The notes under the pieces were generated by a model that saw only the letters and a list, made by a program, of their open reading frames with translations, did not search any database and was not told the DNA's origin. Below are positions 62,011-64,000 of a stretch of DNA of 64,000 bases, piece after piece. Origin of the DNA: CALMEC01 sp964434425 (GTDB taxonomy: Bacteria > Actinomycetota > Thermoleophilia > Miltoncostaeales > Miltoncostaeaceae); assembly GCA_964434425.1 (NCBI GenBank), contig CAYSVH010000002.1, positions 201,848-265,847 of the forward strand, in the 5' to 3' direction. Every line of letters starts with the position of its first letter. Position 1 is the stretch's first letter. The position numbers and the translations under genes are program-made.

Positions 62011-62473
62011 CGGTGAACTGCACCTCCTCTCCTCCGATCGGGTAGTCACGACGGAGCGGGTGTCCGACCCAGTCGTCCGGCATGAGGATGCGGGCGAGGT
62101 CCGGGTGCCCGGTGAAGCGGACGCCGAACATGTCGTAGACCTCACGCTCGTGCCAGTTGGCGGTCGGCCAGACGCCGGTCACGGACGGCACCTCGGGGTT
62201 CTCGGCCCCGGCCCACACGCGCAGGCGCACCCGCGTGGCGGATTCGAGCGAGTACAGGTGGTACGCCATGCGGAAGCGGCCGCGCTCCTCGGGGAAGTCG
62301 GCGCAGGTCACGTCGGACAGGAGGCGGAACAGCGCGGGCGGGCCGATCAGGAACCGGGCGACCTCGAGCAGGCGATCCGCCGGTACCTCGATCGTGAGCT
62401 CTCCGTGGGCCTCGATCTCCTGGACCACGGCGCCCGGGCAGGCGCCGTCGATGAGTGTGCCGAGGTGACTCAG
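62000..62473 (-). CDS. nuoC: NADH-quinone oxidoreductase subunit C, probable CTG start
   Basis: This is a peripheral-arm subunit (157 residues) with the NuoC/30-kDa fold: TCADFPEERGRFRMAYHLYS, the signature WHEREVYDMFGVRFTGHPDL, then ILMPDDWVGHPLRRDYPI. No ATG, GTG or TTG occurs near the expected start. CTG at 62473 forms a CTGA overlap with the nuoB stop, like the other four-base overlaps here, and has GAAGGA six bases upstream. A GTG 33 bases into the gene would remove the conserved N-terminus; an upstream GTG inside nuoB is a second alternative. Confidence 0.9.
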   Translation of the reverse strand: MSHLGTLIDGACPGAVVQEIEAHGELTIEVPADRLLEVARFLIGPPALFRLLSDVTCADFPEERGRFRMAYHLYSLESATRVRLRVWAGAENPEVPSVTGVWPTANWHEREVYDMFGVRFTGHPDLARILMPDDWVGHPLRRDYPIGGEEVQFTDAV

Positions 62474-63087
62474 GGTTTGTCCTTCGTCGCGGCGTCGGCA
62501 TCCTTCTGCGACTCGTCCCACAGCTGGCGGGACGAGCTCTGGCCCTTGGACGACCCGATCTTCTTCTGGAGGAGCATGAACCCCTCGATCAGGCTCTCGG
62601 GCCGCGGCGGGCAGCCCGGGACGTAGACGTCCACCGGCACGATCTTGTCGACGCCCTGCACCAGGGCGTAGTTGTTGAAGACCCCGCCGCTGGATGCACA
62701 GGCGCCCATGGAGATGACCCACTTGGGCTCGAGCATCTGCTCGTAGATGTGGCGGAGCACCGGTGCCATCTTCTGCGAGACCCGGCCCGACACGATCATC
62801 AGGTCGGCCTGGCGCGGCGAGTTGCGGAAGACCTCGGCGCCGAAGCGTGCGATGTCGATGCGCGAGGTGACCGTGTGCATCATCTCGATCGAGCAGCAGG
62901 CCAGGCCGAACGTGGCCGGGAAGACCGACGACGCCTGCGCCCACGAGCGGAGCTTGGCGACGGTGGTCGTCAGGATGCCCCGGTTGATGAAGTCCTGGAC
63001 CTCGGGGTCGCGGAGGTCCCAGTCGACGCGCTTGTCGGTGCGCGGCGACCGCTCGACGGGGGTTCCGGGTGGAGGGATCAGCGCCAT
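62470..63087 (-). CDS. nuoB: NADH-quinone oxidoreductase subunit B
   Basis: NuoB holds cluster N2, which reduces quinone. The 205-residue product has the tandem Cys in GLACCSIEMMH, a third Cys in MGACASSGGVFNNY and a fourth in VPGCPPRPE, all intact. The C-terminal 40 residues are a variable Lys/Ser/Asp-rich tail. ATG 63087 overlaps the nuoA stop by ten bases. Confidence 0.97.
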   Translation of the reverse strand: MALIPPPGTPVERSPRTDKRVDWDLRDPEVQDFINRGILTTTVAKLRSWAQASSVFPATFGLACCSIEMMHTVTSRIDIARFGAEVFRNSPRQADLMIVSGRVSQKMAPVLRHIYEQMLEPKWVISMGACASSGGVFNNYALVQGVDKIVPVDVYVPGCPPRPESLIEGFMLLQKKIGSSKGQSSSRQLWDESQKDADAATKDKP

Positions 63088-63437
63088 TCGAGGGCTCTCT
63101 TTCTCCAGACGTATGCGAAGCCGGCACCGAGCACGGCGACGAAGATCACGAGCTCGATCACGGCGGCGAGTCCGATCGACTTCAGCGAGACGGCGAGCGG
63201 GTACATGAACGCCACCTCGATGTCGAAGATGATGAACAGCATCGCGACGAGGTAGAAGTCGATGGGGAAGCGCTGCCGGACGGGGCCCGTGGCGAGGATG
63301 CCGCTCTCGTAGGGAAGGTCCTTGACCGGGTTGCGGCGCTTGCGGCGGAACATGAAGGACGCGGCGATGAGGCCGCCGCCGACGCCGAGGCCCATCACGA
63401 AGAACACGACGACGGGCAGGTAGTCGCGAAGGCTCAT
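63078..63437 (-). CDS. nuoA: NADH-quinone oxidoreductase subunit A
   Basis: This is the first gene of the complex I operon. The 119-residue membrane protein has three helices and the conserved quinone-site loop PYESGILATGPVRQRFPIDF, which includes the usual Cys position replaced by Ile/Leu. The start ATG 63437 is preceded by 560 bp without a gene, which should contain the operon promoter. Confidence 0.95.
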   Translation of the reverse strand: MSLRDYLPVVVFFVMGLGVGGGLIAASFMFRRKRRNPVKDLPYESGILATGPVRQRFPIDFYLVAMLFIIFDIEVAFMYPLAVSLKSIGLAAVIELVIFVAVLGAGFAYVWRKRALEWR

Positions 63438-64000
63438 TGCGCTGTCACATCATCTGATGCGGGAACGGACACCGGCGTCCTCGGAAAAGTCGTTGACTCG
63501 ATCGTACGGCGGCCTGTGAGACGACGCGCATGATCGGTGACTTTGTAACACGCTAGCACCCGCATTCGGCGGGTGCCTCATCGTACGGATCCGCACATTC
63601 CGTGCGGGTTTCCGAAGATCGCAAGGGTGCTACCGAATCCGGGTCGTCACAAACTCTTCGGGGTGGGTGAACGTGGTGAGAATGGCGTGTCGCTGGGCTT
63701 TACGGACATTATGGAAACGGCTGTTGCTGAAATGATTCCCGGGTGCGATCCCGGGCCCGTGTCGCGTGCGTGGCAGCCGCGACGTGAAGATGGCGAAGGG
63801 GAGTGGCGGCACCGGTCGCACGGCACCGTCGCGGGAAGCCACGCAAGTCCGGTGCCAGGCACTTAACTTGCGCGTATCGAATCGCACGAGCGCAAATCTC
63901 CTGGTAATCGGACGTTCCTGTCCGGCTTTCGACGTCGGCGCAAGCCCGGTGCCTGATGTTATGGAGGGCTTCCTTGTTGTCTCGCGGGGTGCGAGGGGGT
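63438..64000. other. Gene-free region upstream of nuoA
   Basis: No coding region, tRNA or known riboswitch was recognised; short open frames on both strands are low-confidence. Two hairpins are present: GCACCCGC/GCGGGTGC around ATTCG (63556-63576) and CCCGGG/CCCGGG around TGCGAT (63738-63755). Two related segments, GCAAGTCCGGTGCC near 63841 and GCAAGCCCGGTGCC near 63940, suggest a small RNA or leader of the next gene beyond the window. The nuoA promoter should lie within the first 200 bp. Confidence 0.5.

Overview
The window is about 70 % GC and densely coded. Genes overlap by one to ten bases (ATGA, GTGA or TGATG junctions) throughout, and GTG starts are common. It covers a bacterial replication-origin neighbourhood: parB, parA, rsmG, khpB, yidC, yidD, rnpA and rpmH run leftward, while dnaA, dnaN, recF, dciA, gyrB and gyrA run rightward. 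DciA between recF and gyrB, a type II IleRS, Ku and the GC content suggest a deep-branching actinomycete, most likely Thermoleophilia-like. That placement is inferred from gene order and has not been tested by phylogeny.

Layout. 1-4194: chromosome segregation and membrane-insertion cluster (minus strand), with a parS site inside rsmG. 4195-8249: a histidine-kinase-type ATPase gene, a tandem repeat, dnaA and two long non-coding stretches with DnaA-box-like sequences, the probable oriC zone. 8250-16099: dnaN-recF-dciA-gyrB-gyrA. 16244-20695: two Tim44-like paralogues, then two overlapping membrane GGDEF genes. 20823-26034 (minus): a membrane-anchored protein, Ku, an NfeD-slipin pair and an SDR. 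26139-34539: fatty-acid synthesis (fabZ-fabH-fabD-fabG-fabF plus a phosphatase-like gene, then accD-accA plus a small protein), with no acpP in the cluster. 34763-47062: mixed housekeeping and envelope genes, including a lipid-kinase homologue, a hydrolase lacking its nucleophile, an HAD phosphatase overlapping ileS, an FKBP lipoprotein, an L,D-transpeptidase-thioredoxin operon, a PolX/PHP protein with an altered active site, and otsB. 47063-48063: a gene-free block made of two repeat families. 48064-49269: an unusual secreted protein with IKW repeats. 49321-63437: a complete 14-gene complex I operon, nuoA to nuoN, on the minus strand. 63438-64000 has no convincing gene.

The parts fit a core-genome region: origin, segregation, replication and topology, lipid precursor synthesis and respiration. 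There is no phage, IS element or CRISPR array. The least explained items are the two intergenic repeat families (periods 140 and 143 bp, each with a long hairpin), the 165/195-bp tandem repeat directly upstream of dnaA, the ATPase gene beside dnaA, the IKW-repeat protein, and several enzymes with substituted catalytic residues.
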